Positions 1 through 7,492 are shown, counted from the first letter of the stretch. The stretch is 14,819 nucleotides of DNA from Lachnoclostridium sp. UBA1241 (GCA_002308955.1 DBWJ01000008.1:4900-19718), one strand, 5' to 3'. A program made the numbers and translations. Notes: generated from the sequence alone by a model not told the origin.

Positions 1-2315
1 CCGGTATTTCCGCCGCCGTTGCCGGCTGTCGCGCCTTTGCCGGAATTCAGCACGGGCAGCGTCGTCACTCTGCCGTTTGAAACGGAGAATGCGGCGTAGG
101 CTTCCGACTGGGTCCATTTCGCGCCGTCATAGTAGACATAAACAGGTTTGTTGAGATCTTCCTCCGCATACTGAAACAGGCAGAGATAGTCGCCTGCGGT
201 CAGCAGAACACTCACGACGCCGTTTTTGTCCGGGTAACCATAGGCTACAATATTGCCTGCGGTAGTGGCGAACATGCAGATTGCGGGCTTGGCGCTGATG
301 TAACCGTCCACCTGGAAGCTCAGTCTTCCGCATCCGCTCTTGGTCGCCTCGAGATAACCCGCGTTCCAGTCTACGTTCAATCCCTCTTCGGCAAATGCCT
401 TGTTGACCGTCGGACCGTACTCCTTCAAAAGGCCGTTGATCTTAAGACTGCCGAGCAGAATCGCGTGCAGGTCCTCATAGCTGGATTTCGGGGTAAGCAT
501 CTCAATCGAAGTAATCCACATCCGAAACTGCAGCTCTAAGCTCATGCCGTCGCGGTCGAGCAGGTATGCCAGGCGGCTTAAAAGCGAGTTATTGTAGTGT
601 ACGCCGCCATTGTCGTTCCAATCGCTCGGCGCGAGCACCGCAGGCACGTAATACCGGTCTCCGACGAACTCCGGCTGCTGACAGCTGTTGGGATCCGCCA
701 TGTCGCGCATCTGGCCGTTGCCGCTGTTCTCCGCGACCAACCAGCCGGTGTCGGACGTCTCACCGGTAATCTTCTCGCAGAGATTACCCATGATGTCACT
801 GTAAGCTTCGTTGATTGCGCCGGTCTCATTTTCATAGATCATGCCCTGCATGGAATTGGTCGTCACGCCATGGGTGAACTCATGCCCGCAGACATCGGCG
901 CAATAGCTGTACTTGTTCGCGTCGGAAGCCGCGAAACACACCCAGCCGGAATTGATGCCGTAGTAGCAGGCATTGTCGACCGGATTCCCCTGCTGGTCGC
1001 AGTAACCGACCGTAACCAGGATCGGCGTCTCGAAGCCGTCCACCGACCGAATGCCGTGATCCGCGTAGAAATCATAGACATTAATGTAGTTGTAGTAAGC
1101 CATCAGATCATTGTCCGACCAGCCTGAGTTCTGAACTGTGTTGGTGACAAAATTCAGAACGTTCTGATACGCAAACTCCTTAAAATGCGCCACCGCAATC
1201 TTGCGGCTCGGATCAATCAGGTAGAATTTGCCGTCCTTTGTGTTTTTGGAAATCGGTACGGTGATCTGCTTGGTGCTGCCATCCGGCATCGCAATCGTAA
1301 AATTCACATTTTGCGTAGACAGCCCTTCAAAATAGGCGTCATTGTTCATGACTTCCTTGTTCGTCTGCGCGAAACTGTTGGCCGGCATTGACCTCAGATA
1401 TTCGCCGGCGGTCGATACATAGTGCGCGATATAAGGCATGTCAAAGCCCGCGCTTACGTCAGGATTGTTGGTGTAGACAATCCAGCAGTTGTAGACCACG
1501 CTGTTGATCTGGACAGCCATCTGCACCGTCTTGCCCTGCACGACCGTATAGGACGAGCCGAAGCCCTGCGCTATCATTTGTTCGGCCTGCGCCGCGGTGA
1601 TGGCCGCTTCCTGCGCGGCCGTGCCGATGTTCGGCGTGAAGGAGCAGGTCAGACCCACGGTATAGCCATCGGGATCAACAACAATGCGCAGCGTCGCATA
1701 CTGCAGCGTGTTGATGCCGTAACGCTGCTGATACGTGTAATACGTGTAGTTGTTATCGTCCTTCTCGCGATAGACGGCGAAGAACTCGCAACCCTTTGTC
1801 AATCCGAGCAGTGACGCAAGTCCCTTGACGGATTCGACGCCGTCCTCGGCATTGAGGACCTTGCCCTCATAGAATTTGCCGATTAATGTCGAAAGATACC
1901 CGTCATTGCCGTAGATATCGATTACGAGGCTATCGCCGTTCATGGCCTGGATATCCTCAATCGTAAGCTGCACAGGCGCTCCGGTCTGAGCCGCAAGCGA
2001 CTGATTCTCAACCGGAAGCGTATCCGGTTTCGCGGATGGCGCTCCGAAGCCGGGCCCGATACCCACGTCCGTGGGAAGCGTGATCGCAAAATCGCTGTCC
2101 CCCTCAATCTCCGTGCGTCCCGGATCCGCGTCCTCCGCCGGTTTGGTCGGTTCCGGCGTCGGCGTGTCGGTCGGTTCCGGTGTCGGTTCCTCTGTGACCG
2201 AAGCCGTCGGTGTATTCGTCACTTTCTCTGCCGGCTCCTTGGACTGCTTTCCGCAACCGACGGAAAATGACACCGCCATGCACAGCACGAGAATGTACGC
2301 AATCAGTTTCTTCAT
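1..2315 (-). CDS. M4 family (thermolysin-like) zinc metallopeptidase lipoprotein, C-terminus cut by window edge
   Basis: Secreted, membrane-anchored neutral protease. The ATG at 2313-2315 follows an AAGGAG site and opens a type II signal peptide with lipobox S-V-G-C (Cys21), then a Pro/Thr/Glu-rich linker (about residues 25-62). A propeptide region of FTP/PepSY type precedes the catalytic domain. The catalytic residues of the family are all visible: HEFTH at residues 478-482 (zinc ligands and base), the glutamate ligand E503 in GAINEAYSD, and H573 in DNGGVHYNN. After the M4 C-terminal helical domain (to about residue 650) there is an extension of more than 110 residues, predicted mostly beta by eye, that turns Gly/Asn/Thr-rich at the window edge. 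At 771 visible codons it is much longer than a typical thermolysin precursor (about 550). The one extra residue between HEFTH and GAINEA relative to thermolysin is unlikely to matter. It is transcribed alone. Family assignment is firm; the substrate is unknown. Confidence 0.95.
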   Translation of the reverse strand, partial: MKKLIAYILVLCMAVSFSVGCGKQSKEPAEKVTNTPTASVTEEPTPEPTDTPTPEPTKPAEDADPGRTEIEGDSDFAITLPTDVGIGPGFGAPSAKPDTLPVENQSLAAQTGAPVQLTIEDIQAMNGDSLVIDIYGNDGYLSTLIGKFYEGKVLNAEDGVESVKGLASLLGLTKGCEFFAVYREKDDNNYTYYTYQQRYGINTLQYATLRIVVDPDGYTVGLTCSFTPNIGTAAQEAAITAAQAEQMIAQGFGSSYTVVQGKTVQMAVQINSVVYNCWIVYTNNPDVSAGFDMPYIAHYVSTAGEYLRSMPANSFAQTNKEVMNNDAYFEGLSTQNVNFTIAMPDGSTKQITVPISKNTKDGKFYLIDPSRKIAVAHFKEFAYQNVLNFVTNTVQNSGWSDNDLMAYYNYINVYDFYADHGIRSVDGFETPILVTVGYCDQQGNPVDNACYYGINSGWVCFAASDANKYSYCADVCGHEFTHGVTTNSMQGMIYENETGAINEAYSDIMGNLCEKITGETSDTGWLVAENSGNGQMRDMADPNSCQQPEFVGDRYYVPAVLAPSDWNDNGGVHYNNSLLSRLAYLLDRDGMSLELQFRMWITSIEMLTPKSSYEDLHAILLGSLKINGLLKEYGPTVNKAFAEEGLNVDWNAGYLEATKSGCGRLSFQVDGYISAKPAICMFATTAGNIVAYGYPDKNGVVSVLLTAGDYLCLFQYAEEDLNKPVYVYYDGAKWTQSEAYAAFSVSNGRVTTLPVLNSGKGATAGNGGGNT

Positions 2316-2377
2316 AGTATCTCGCTCCTTTCTCCCAAAGTCACCATCCCCTCAGGGAAATCCTCTTTATAGACATC

Positions 2378-2406
2378 ATTATACAGCACCGACACCTTAT
2401 GGGAAA
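2378..2406 (-). promoter_or_regulatory. Candidate sigma-A promoter of the M4 peptidase gene
   Basis: On the minus strand a perfect TATAAT (2378-2383) lies about 60 bp upstream of the M4 start codon. The hexamer 17 bp further up is TTTCCC (2401-2406), a poor -35, so the call rests on the -10. A 10-bp palindrome TGAAATTTCA (2409-2418) abuts the -35 and could be an operator, though it may be chance. Confidence 0.45.
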
Positions 2407-2558
2407 GTTGAAATTTCAGAGCGCAGATAGTTTATGATTGTATTTGGCCTCAAATTGACAAGTGATTTTACATAATTGCAGATTTTGGCAATGCACTTAT
2501 TTCAGAAACTCATAAGCTCGCTTCATCCACTCTGCCTGATAAACTGTGCGCGAATACT

Positions 2559-3899
2559 TCAGATAAACGGAATCATATAAACCGGGATATAGTTTATCCC
2601 TTGCTCCCATTTATAATCTTTGGTATGAACTACATACTTATCCCTGATACGACCGCTGAACTTTTCGCAAAAAACATCCAAAGACTTATGCCCTCTGTAT
2701 CTTCCCGACTTAACTTCCATTGGACAAATCTTGTCGCCTGTTGAAATGAGGAAATCGATTTCATGTATATGATTTGACGTCTCGCTTTCCATCGTATAGT
2801 AGAAAAGATTGTTGCCTTTAGCAACAAGCATTTGTGCGACGGCATTTTCATATACATAACCAAGATTCGCTTCCAACTTATCCGAAAGCAACTTATTATA
2901 GATAACATTTTCTGTATAGTTTTTATCCTTAAAAGCAAGTGTTATAAACAACCCCACATCGGATGTAAACAGTTTATAGCGCCCGGCATCCTTACTAAGC
3001 GCCATTCCTACTGTGGGATTATTAGCGTGAAATGCGATATTTACAGTATAAGAGCTCAGCATATCCGGTAAAAGATCTCGTACCTGCAGAGAACGCGTTC
3101 CTTCCCTTGCACTGGATAGAACATATCTCGATGCATTGTTGCTTAAGTTTGCCGGTATTGCATCATATATATCCCCTGCTAATCCTGAACTATCAAGTTT
3201 TGTAAAGTCTTCTTCATAAAGGTCAATTATCTCGCGCTTTGTTACATCTACAGCCTGAAGATTATTATTTTCCAAATAAGTTTCAATTGCCTGCGGCATA
3301 CCACCAACAAGCATATACAACCTGAATACCCTCATTAGGGTTCTATGCATTACATTTCCGGCAGGCTTTTTTCTTGCAATAAGCGTTTTTATCGTTTCAG
3401 CGGTGATTCTATCACCAATCGCCCATAAAAACTCTTCAAAATCCATCGGATACATGGATATTTTATGTTCTTCACTTGGTATTAAAATATCCTTGGTATT
3501 TTTCCGAATTGAAATAAGTGAGCCCGTTTCAATGTATTTGTATCTCCCATCGGCCACAAGATACTTGATAGCCTGTCTGGCTTTTGGAAGTAACTGAACC
3601 TCGTCAAAAATGATTACCGACTCTTTCTCGTATAACCTGGTCCCGGTCAACTGTTGCAACTGCAGAAAGAAATAATCCAAATCATAAGTATCATCAAACA
3701 ATTCTTTGATTGCCTTGCTGGTATGAGCAAAATCAATTAATATGTATGACCTAAATTCTTTCTTTGCAAATTCCTCAGCTATCGTAGATTTTCCGACACG
3801 CCTTGCCCCTTTTATGAGAAGCGCATACTTATCGCTTATGTTCTCTTTCCAGTTAAGGATTTCATCATATATCTTTCTTTTGAATACATGCTTCTCCAT
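2559..3899 (-). CDS. AAA_14-DUF4143 family P-loop ATPase (copy 1)
   Basis: Predicted ATPase of the large AAA_14 plus DUF4143 family, which occurs in many copies in anaerobic bacteria; its cellular role is not established. Numbered from the ATG at 3899, Walker A GARRVGKST is residues 31-39, Walker B VIIFDE is 95-100 and the sensor-like ETGS is 124-127. The C-terminal DUF4143 part ends with EIDFLIS followed by MEVKSG, giving D382, E395 and K397, the spacing of a PD-(D/E)XK-like nuclease fold. An ATG 24 bp upstream is in frame, but AAGGAGG lies between the two ATGs, 9 bp before 3899, so 3899 is the start (446 aa). The gene looks clearly more AT-rich than its neighbours, which suggests acquisition by transfer. 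It has its own promoter within a repeat array, and the neighbouring genes are functionally unrelated. A second member of the family lies at 5892-7190. Confidence 0.9.
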   Translation of the reverse strand: MEKHVFKRKIYDEILNWKENISDKYALLIKGARRVGKSTIAEEFAKKEFRSYILIDFAHTSKAIKELFDDTYDLDYFFLQLQQLTGTRLYEKESVIIFDEVQLLPKARQAIKYLVADGRYKYIETGSLISIRKNTKDILIPSEEHKISMYPMDFEEFLWAIGDRITAETIKTLIARKKPAGNVMHRTLMRVFRLYMLVGGMPQAIETYLENNNLQAVDVTKREIIDLYEEDFTKLDSSGLAGDIYDAIPANLSNNASRYVLSSAREGTRSLQVRDLLPDMLSSYTVNIAFHANNPTVGMALSKDAGRYKLFTSDVGLFITLAFKDKNYTENVIYNKLLSDKLEANLGYVYENAVAQMLVAKGNNLFYYTMESETSNHIHEIDFLISTGDKICPMEVKSGRYRGHKSLDVFCEKFSGRIRDKYVVHTKDYKWEQGINYIPVYMIPFI

Positions 3900-3924
3900 A
3901 TAGAAAACCCTCCTTTCCGACAAG

Positions 3925-3953
3925 AGTATAACGCAAATCCCCGTTCGTGTAAA
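3925..3953 (-). promoter_or_regulatory. Sigma-A promoter of ATPase copy 1
   Basis: Minus-strand TTTACA (3948-3953) and TATACT (3925-3930) are separated by exactly 17 bp, each one mismatch from consensus. Transcription would start near 3918, leaving a leader of only about 20 nt that holds the AAGGAGG site. A copy of the 33-bp-period repeat occupies 13 of the 17 spacer bases. Confidence 0.8.
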
Positions 3954-4009
3954 CCATTATTTCACGCAAATCCCCGCTTACGCCTAGCGGAAACTAGCGG
4001 AAATCCCCG
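3931..4009. repeat. Three direct repeats at 33-bp period overlapping the ATPase copy 1 promoter
   Basis: The 13-mer acgcaaatccccg occurs at 3931-3943 and 3964-3976, and a variant gcggaaatccccg at 3997-4009. Starts are exactly 33 bp apart, about three helical turns. The first copy lies between -10 and -35. A smaller direct repeat, tagcggaaa at 3985-3993 and 3995-4003, overlaps the third copy, and ccgct/agcgg forms an inverted pair around 3974-3990. These are likely operators; the binding protein is unknown. Confidence 0.75.
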
Positions 4010-4041
4010 TTGTATCGCATTTTCTATTCAAACTAAACAAA

Positions 4042-4077
4042 CGGCACCCGCCGGGGTCTTCTCCCCGATAGGTGCCG
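4042..4077 (-). terminator. Rho-independent terminator downstream of the anti-sigma gene
   Basis: CGGCACC (4042-4048) pairs with GGTGCCG (4071-4077), with an inner CGGGG/CCCCG pair (4052-4056 with 4063-4067). Read on the minus strand, the stem is followed by TTTGTTTAGTTTG, a moderate U-rich tail. It ends the sigma/anti-sigma transcript before the repeat array of the next gene. Confidence 0.7.
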
Positions 4078-4156
4078 CTTAAATGTGAATTTTACTCCGG
4101 ATGTAATCCCTTGCCCTTATTTCCTCCGTTGATTCATCTTTCGTTTGCATGCAGGA

Positions 4157-5224
4157 TTACGACGTCATGGATGACGACGGCTTCCCAAGCTCTACCGGCA
4201 GCGGTGTCGGCGACGGTGTCGGCTGCAGGCCGGAGGCATCATATTCGATTCCCATAACGGAAATCATCCACTCCCGATCTTCCTCAGACAGTGTGGTATA
4301 GGTAATCCCGCCGTCTTCAAAAAAGAGTCCGAGAGCCGCCGTATATTTCAGGGAATCAATCTTTCTTCCGTCCTCCAGAACAATCTCCAGATACCGTTCC
4401 GCCTTGATTTCTTCCGGTCCGACTCCCAAGTATGACGGGCCGTAGACTCGGCAGGGTTTTAAAAGAATTCGGTAAAACCTCTCGATATCGTTTCGGCCGG
4501 TTATCTTCCGGATTCCGATCTGCTCCTGCAGGCGCTTTCCTTCATCAGTATTGTCGGCAAGCGACGGCTTCACTGTAATCTCCTTGATATCGTCCGAAGC
4601 CGTTACATTATAAACCAGTTCCAAAACGTCCTGATACGGATAATCTGTTCTGTAGAATTGGGAAAACTGCCACATATTATACTCACCGTCCTTGCGGGAG
4701 ATAACGTACTGCAGGTCCTCATGCCCCGAAAGCCGGAACCACTCAGAACCGTCCTCAAGCGTGGACGGTGTGAACGCCGGTTCCCCCAGATTATCCGAAA
4801 GTCTACCAACCATTCTTTCGGCCAATTGCTTATTAACCTGCTCATATTCAGCCTCATATTCCCCGATTTTGAGCCCCGGAGAGTGAATCCTTATGTCATT
4901 CATGATAATTTCATCTTCCGCAGGCGTTACCGGTTCCGTAGCCTTCCCGGCGCCGCGCTTTTCCGAACGCGGTCCGTATATAACCGCTACAATGACAAGC
5001 CCCGCCAGGAGCCCCGTGGCGGCGATGCCCTCGAGAATTCCGATTGCCGGGATTCTCCATGCCCGCTTCTTTTGTGTTTTCTCTTTTACGGCCTCGTTTA
5101 CGGTGCTTCCGTCTTCCGCATGCTCTGCTTTTGCCATCGCATTTTGCGCAGTCTCGCCCGCGGCGGCCAGAACCAGGTCCTCATCGATATGACTGATTGC
5201 ATCGGCAATTCTGTTGCTCTTCAT
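4157..5224 (-). CDS. Membrane anti-sigma-like protein partnered with the ECF sigma factor
   Basis: Protein of 355 aa with one membrane segment (about residues 58-84, after the basic stretch TQKKRAW), a short cytoplasmic N-terminus and a large extracytoplasmic domain. The N-terminus MKSNRIADAISHIDEDL resembles the opening of many Firmicutes proteins encoded after ECF-like sigma factors. I see no zinc-binding HxxxCxxC anti-sigma motif. Its ATG overlaps the sigma factor stop as ATGA, implying translational coupling. By context it would bind the sigma factor and release it on an envelope signal. The outer domain matches no family I recognise. The C-terminus is a Pro/Thr/Ser-rich tail ending at TAA (4157-4159), after which the same frame stays open for 25 codons, up to the terminator. 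The role is inferred from gene order and topology. Confidence 0.75.
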   Translation of the reverse strand: MKSNRIADAISHIDEDLVLAAAGETAQNAMAKAEHAEDGSTVNEAVKEKTQKKRAWRIPAIGILEGIAATGLLAGLVIVAVIYGPRSEKRGAGKATEPVTPAEDEIIMNDIRIHSPGLKIGEYEAEYEQVNKQLAERMVGRLSDNLGEPAFTPSTLEDGSEWFRLSGHEDLQYVISRKDGEYNMWQFSQFYRTDYPYQDVLELVYNVTASDDIKEITVKPSLADNTDEGKRLQEQIGIRKITGRNDIERFYRILLKPCRVYGPSYLGVGPEEIKAERYLEIVLEDGRKIDSLKYTAALGLFFEDGGITYTTLSEEDREWMISVMGIEYDASGLQPTPSPTPLPVELGKPSSSMTS

Positions 5225-5775
5225 ACCTCAACGCCCTCCTTAATCAAATACTTTCTGAGCTTGTTACGCGTCCGGAACAACATGTTCTTCACTTTGCTCT
5301 CCGTGAAGGAATACCGCATCGCGATATCCGCAACGGAGTCGCAATAGTAATACCGTCGAAGAAAAACATTCCTGACTATCTCCTTCTGTCCCCGGAGAAA
5401 TGTGCTGATCAGCTTGCCGACGTCTTCGTCGCGCACATCCGGCGCATACCGGTCATCCGGCAGAATCTCCGCAAGTTCCTCGAGGGAAACCGTCAAATCC
5501 GCTCTGCGTTTCTCGCTCATCTGATACTCCAGCCGCTTCAGCGCCTGATTTCTGGCGATCCTGCAGACATATGCGGACAGATTGTCCGGCCTCTGCGGCG
5601 GCACGGTATTCCAGACGGCATTCAGCGTATCATTGACGCATTCTTCCGCGTCCTCACGGTTATGAAGTACGGCAAATGCGATGCTGTAACACAGTTTCCC
5701 GTATTTCTCCGAGATTGCCTGTATGGCCTGTTCATCCCGCAGGAAGCAGAGCTCGATGATTCTTCGATCCTCCAT
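5221..5775 (-). CDS. ECF-type RNA polymerase sigma-70 family factor
   Basis: Sigma factor of 184 aa that would direct RNA polymerase to a stress or envelope regulon. Region 2 is visible near the N-terminus (AIQAISEKYGKLCYSIAF, then EDAEECVNDTLNAVWN), followed by LSAYVCRIARNQAL. The region 4 helix-turn-helix is near the C-terminus (SVADIAMRYSFTESKVKNML, then RTRNKLRKYL). Length and layout fit the family. The ATG at 5773-5775 has GGGAGG 8 bp upstream. A GTG nine bases earlier is in frame but directly abuts the same GGAGG, so it is unlikely to be used. The gene heads a two-gene unit with the membrane protein whose start it overlaps. I found no convincing ECF-type autoregulatory promoter in the 116-bp gap upstream, but there is a cre-like palindrome there. 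The regulon is unknown. Confidence 0.92.
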   Translation of the reverse strand: MEDRRIIELCFLRDEQAIQAISEKYGKLCYSIAFAVLHNREDAEECVNDTLNAVWNTVPPQRPDNLSAYVCRIARNQALKRLEYQMSEKRRADLTVSLEELAEILPDDRYAPDVRDEDVGKLISTFLRGQKEIVRNVFLRRYYYCDSVADIAMRYSFTESKVKNMLFRTRNKLRKYLIKEGVEV

Positions 5776-5800
5776 GTTGTTCACCTCCCTTCGCGTTTCC

Positions 5801-5814
5801 TAAAAGCGCTTTCA
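5801..5814. promoter_or_regulatory. cre-like (CcpA) operator upstream of the sigma factor
   Basis: On the minus strand TGAAAGCGCTTTTA matches the pseudo-palindromic cre consensus TGAAANCGNTTNCA at nearly every fixed position and lies 25 bp upstream of the start codon. Binding there could block transcription of the sigma/anti-sigma pair in response to carbon status. This is inferred from sequence alone; no CcpA gene is in the window. Confidence 0.4.
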
Positions 5815-5891
5815 AGCATTAAGTACGATTTTCGGGGCGTTGGTCTCACTTTTTATTTTGGGGTGGTTCGCTTGGCGGAAGAGGGAGCGGA

Positions 5892-7190
5892 TTAATCCTT
5901 TAAACAACACAGCGGAACTACATAAACGCCGTTTTCCATCCGGTATGCCACTTTGTTCTTTGTAACGACCATCAGGAATGCCGGTCTGCCGGTTCGTTCG
6001 CAGTCTATGTCATCCGCGATCCGGAGCAGGTTGTCCGCCGCCTTACGGATATCGTCTTCGCTTCCGAGTTTTACTTCAACTAACGCCCAGGAACCGTCCG
6101 CGAACTGCAGCACGGCATCTGCCTCACGCTTTTTTGAGTCGCGATACTTATAGACATGCGCCCCGATTGCATCGGCGTATACGCGCAGGTCGTGTACCAC
6201 CAGCGACTCAAAAAGAAGTCCAAATGTAGTTATATCCTTAAAAATCCCTTCCGGAGTGACTCCCAGTGCCGCAGCTCCAATCGAGGGGTCCGTAAAATGC
6301 CTCGTTTCCTTTGTCCGAATGGCCGTCTGGCTTCTGAGGTTCGGATTCCACGCCGGCAGTTCTTCGATGACATACAGATTTCGGAGTGCGTTCAGATATT
6401 TTGCAAATACATCCTTATCAAAGCTTTCATCCCCGCCGGCGCAATCTTCCAACAGGGTTGTATCCGCCGCGGCTATAGACACATTCCTCGCGTAGGAGCG
6501 CATAAGTTTCCGCGCCTTCTGCTCATCTTTTCGAATCGGAATATCTTTCAGCGAAAAGATATCATCCGTCACAACCACTTCGTAATAATCTCGCGCCTGG
6601 GCCAGCGCCACATCTCTTTCCTTGCCGATTGCAACCGGCCATCCCCCTCTGCAGATATAAAATGCATAGTCATTAATATCTTTCTTTGACATTGCCTGCG
6701 AAAATTTACCGTTCTTGATATCAAGTAACGAAACCGATCCGTTGCTGTCCCCGGTTTCATACAAGGACATGGTACGCATCATCTTTCGGATAATCCGGCC
6801 GTTTCCCGTATGCCTGCCACTTTCATCATCGTCAAATTCCGTCCTGCTCTTGTCTGTCACGCTTCCGGTGAGAATATACTGTCCGAACTCACCTGCTTTA
6901 TCGACCTCATACTTTACCTGGTCCCAAATAAACGACACATGCTGCCACTCGTCGACCAATATCGGCTTAGGTCCGTAGTTCAGAAAGTTGGATGGTGAAA
7001 TCTTCGCCAATTCCACAAATTCACTTCTCGATTCCTTTGGCATCAGATCGATGACCGTTTTCGCATACCTTTTCGCAGTCGTTGATTTCCCGCACCATTT
7101 TGGTCCGACGATTACCAACGCCCCCTTGCTCTTAAGGGTGAATTCTACTATCCCGTCGAATATTCTTCTGATGTACTTTTTCTCTGCCAT
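5892..7190 (-). CDS. AAA_14-DUF4143 family P-loop ATPase (copy 2)
   Basis: Second ATPase of the same general architecture as the one at 2559-3899, 432 aa, but clearly diverged and not a recent duplicate. Walker A GPKWCGKST is residues 29-37, Walker B PILVDE 76-81, and the sensor-like TGS 108-110. The C-terminal domain carries READAVLQ then ALVEVKLG, placing D358, E372 and K374 in a PD-(D/E)XK-like arrangement. The ATG at 7188-7190 follows a purine-rich AGGAGAGCGAGAGGG leader. The gene has its own promoter at 7232-7260 inside a five-copy 23-bp repeat array. It ends 116 bp before the sigma factor with no clear terminator between, so read-through into the sigma gene is possible. The biological role of the family is uncertain; the nuclease-like fold of DUF4143 is family knowledge, not shown here. 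Confidence 0.88.
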   Translation of the reverse strand: MAEKKYIRRIFDGIVEFTLKSKGALVIVGPKWCGKSTTAKRYAKTVIDLMPKESRSEFVELAKISPSNFLNYGPKPILVDEWQHVSFIWDQVKYEVDKAGEFGQYILTGSVTDKSRTEFDDDESGRHTGNGRIIRKMMRTMSLYETGDSNGSVSLLDIKNGKFSQAMSKKDINDYAFYICRGGWPVAIGKERDVALAQARDYYEVVVTDDIFSLKDIPIRKDEQKARKLMRSYARNVSIAAADTTLLEDCAGGDESFDKDVFAKYLNALRNLYVIEELPAWNPNLRSQTAIRTKETRHFTDPSIGAAALGVTPEGIFKDITTFGLLFESLVVHDLRVYADAIGAHVYKYRDSKKREADAVLQFADGSWALVEVKLGSEDDIRKAADNLLRIADDIDCERTGRPAFLMVVTKNKVAYRMENGVYVVPLCCLKD

Positions 7191-7231
7191 ATCCCCTCTC
7201 GCTCTCCTTTTAAACTTCTTTTCTAAATCAT

Positions 7232-7260
7232 ATTCTATCCTAAATCGGAAGAAAAATCAA
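7232..7260 (-). promoter_or_regulatory. Sigma-A promoter of ATPase copy 2
   Basis: Minus-strand TTGATT (7255-7260) and TAGAAT (7232-7237) with a 17-bp spacer. Transcription would start near 7225, about 35 nt before the ATG. The gene-proximal CGGAAG repeat core (7246-7251) lies inside the spacer. Confidence 0.75.
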
Positions 7261-7357
7261 CTTTAAATCGGAAGAATGTAAGGCTTTTAATCGGAAGAAT
7301 GTGAGGTTTTTAGTCGGAAGTTTGTGAGGCTTTTAGTCGGAAGTTTGTGAGGGCAAG
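7246..7357. repeat. Five tandem 23-bp direct repeats overlapping the ATPase copy 2 promoter
   Basis: The core CGGAAG begins at 7246, 7269, 7292, 7315 and 7338, an exact 23-bp period (about two helical turns). The three distal copies share nearly the whole unit (CGGAAG, then TTTGTGAGG or AATGTGAGG, then a T-rich end). Conservation decays toward the promoter, where only the core remains. The distal end abuts the terminator of the upstream methyltransferase gene. Likely operators. Confidence 0.85.
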
Positions 7358-7388
7358 AAAAAAGAAGCCCCTAAATCAGGGCTTCTTT
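7358..7388 (-). terminator. Rho-independent terminator after the RNA methyltransferase gene
   Basis: AAAGAAGCCC (7361-7370) pairs with GGGCTTCTTT (7379-7388) around an 8-nt loop; on the minus strand the stem runs into TTTTTT (7358-7363). The plus-strand reading has a weaker T-rich tail, so it may work in both directions. Confidence 0.9.
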
Positions 7389-7492
7389 GCTTTTGTTCTT
7401 CGATATTATATCATTTTTCCTTCAAGTCTTCGAGCCGGTCTTTAACCGGGACTTTTCCGACTGCCTTCCCCTGGTCCACCGTTTCCGCCGGG

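Noticed and set aside
597..1127. 176-codon open frame on the plus strand inside the M4 peptidase gene (also others at 1422-1814 and 2071-2430)
   Set aside because: Antisense to a gene with complete catalytic motifs; no ribosome binding site or recognisable domain. Such frames arise from the GC-rich third positions of the real gene.
2430..2470. Terminator after ATPase copy 1
   Set aside because: A short ATTTG/CAAAT stem is present, but no U-tract follows on the minus strand.
2497..2571. Coding-like tail YSRTVYQAEWMKRAYEFLK after the ATPase copy 1 stop, in another frame
   Set aside because: Only about 20 codons are open beyond the stop, which is not improbable by chance. The ATPase ends with YIPVYMIPFI, which looks like a normal family C-terminus.
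3900..3923. Upstream ATG at 3923 for ATPase copy 1
   Set aside because: The AAGGAGG that serves the ATG at 3899 lies inside this extension, and the predicted transcription start is near 3918.
5785..5891. ECF-type autoregulatory promoter upstream of the sigma factor
   Set aside because: GAACC- and CGTA-like motifs are present (for example near 5870 and 5826), but no pair has the required ~16-bp spacing.
7405..7412. Extended -10-like TGATATAAT after the methyltransferase gene
   Set aside because: It lies about 20 bp before the strong terminator at 7358-7388, and no reasonable -35 precedes it, so a productive transcript is unlikely.
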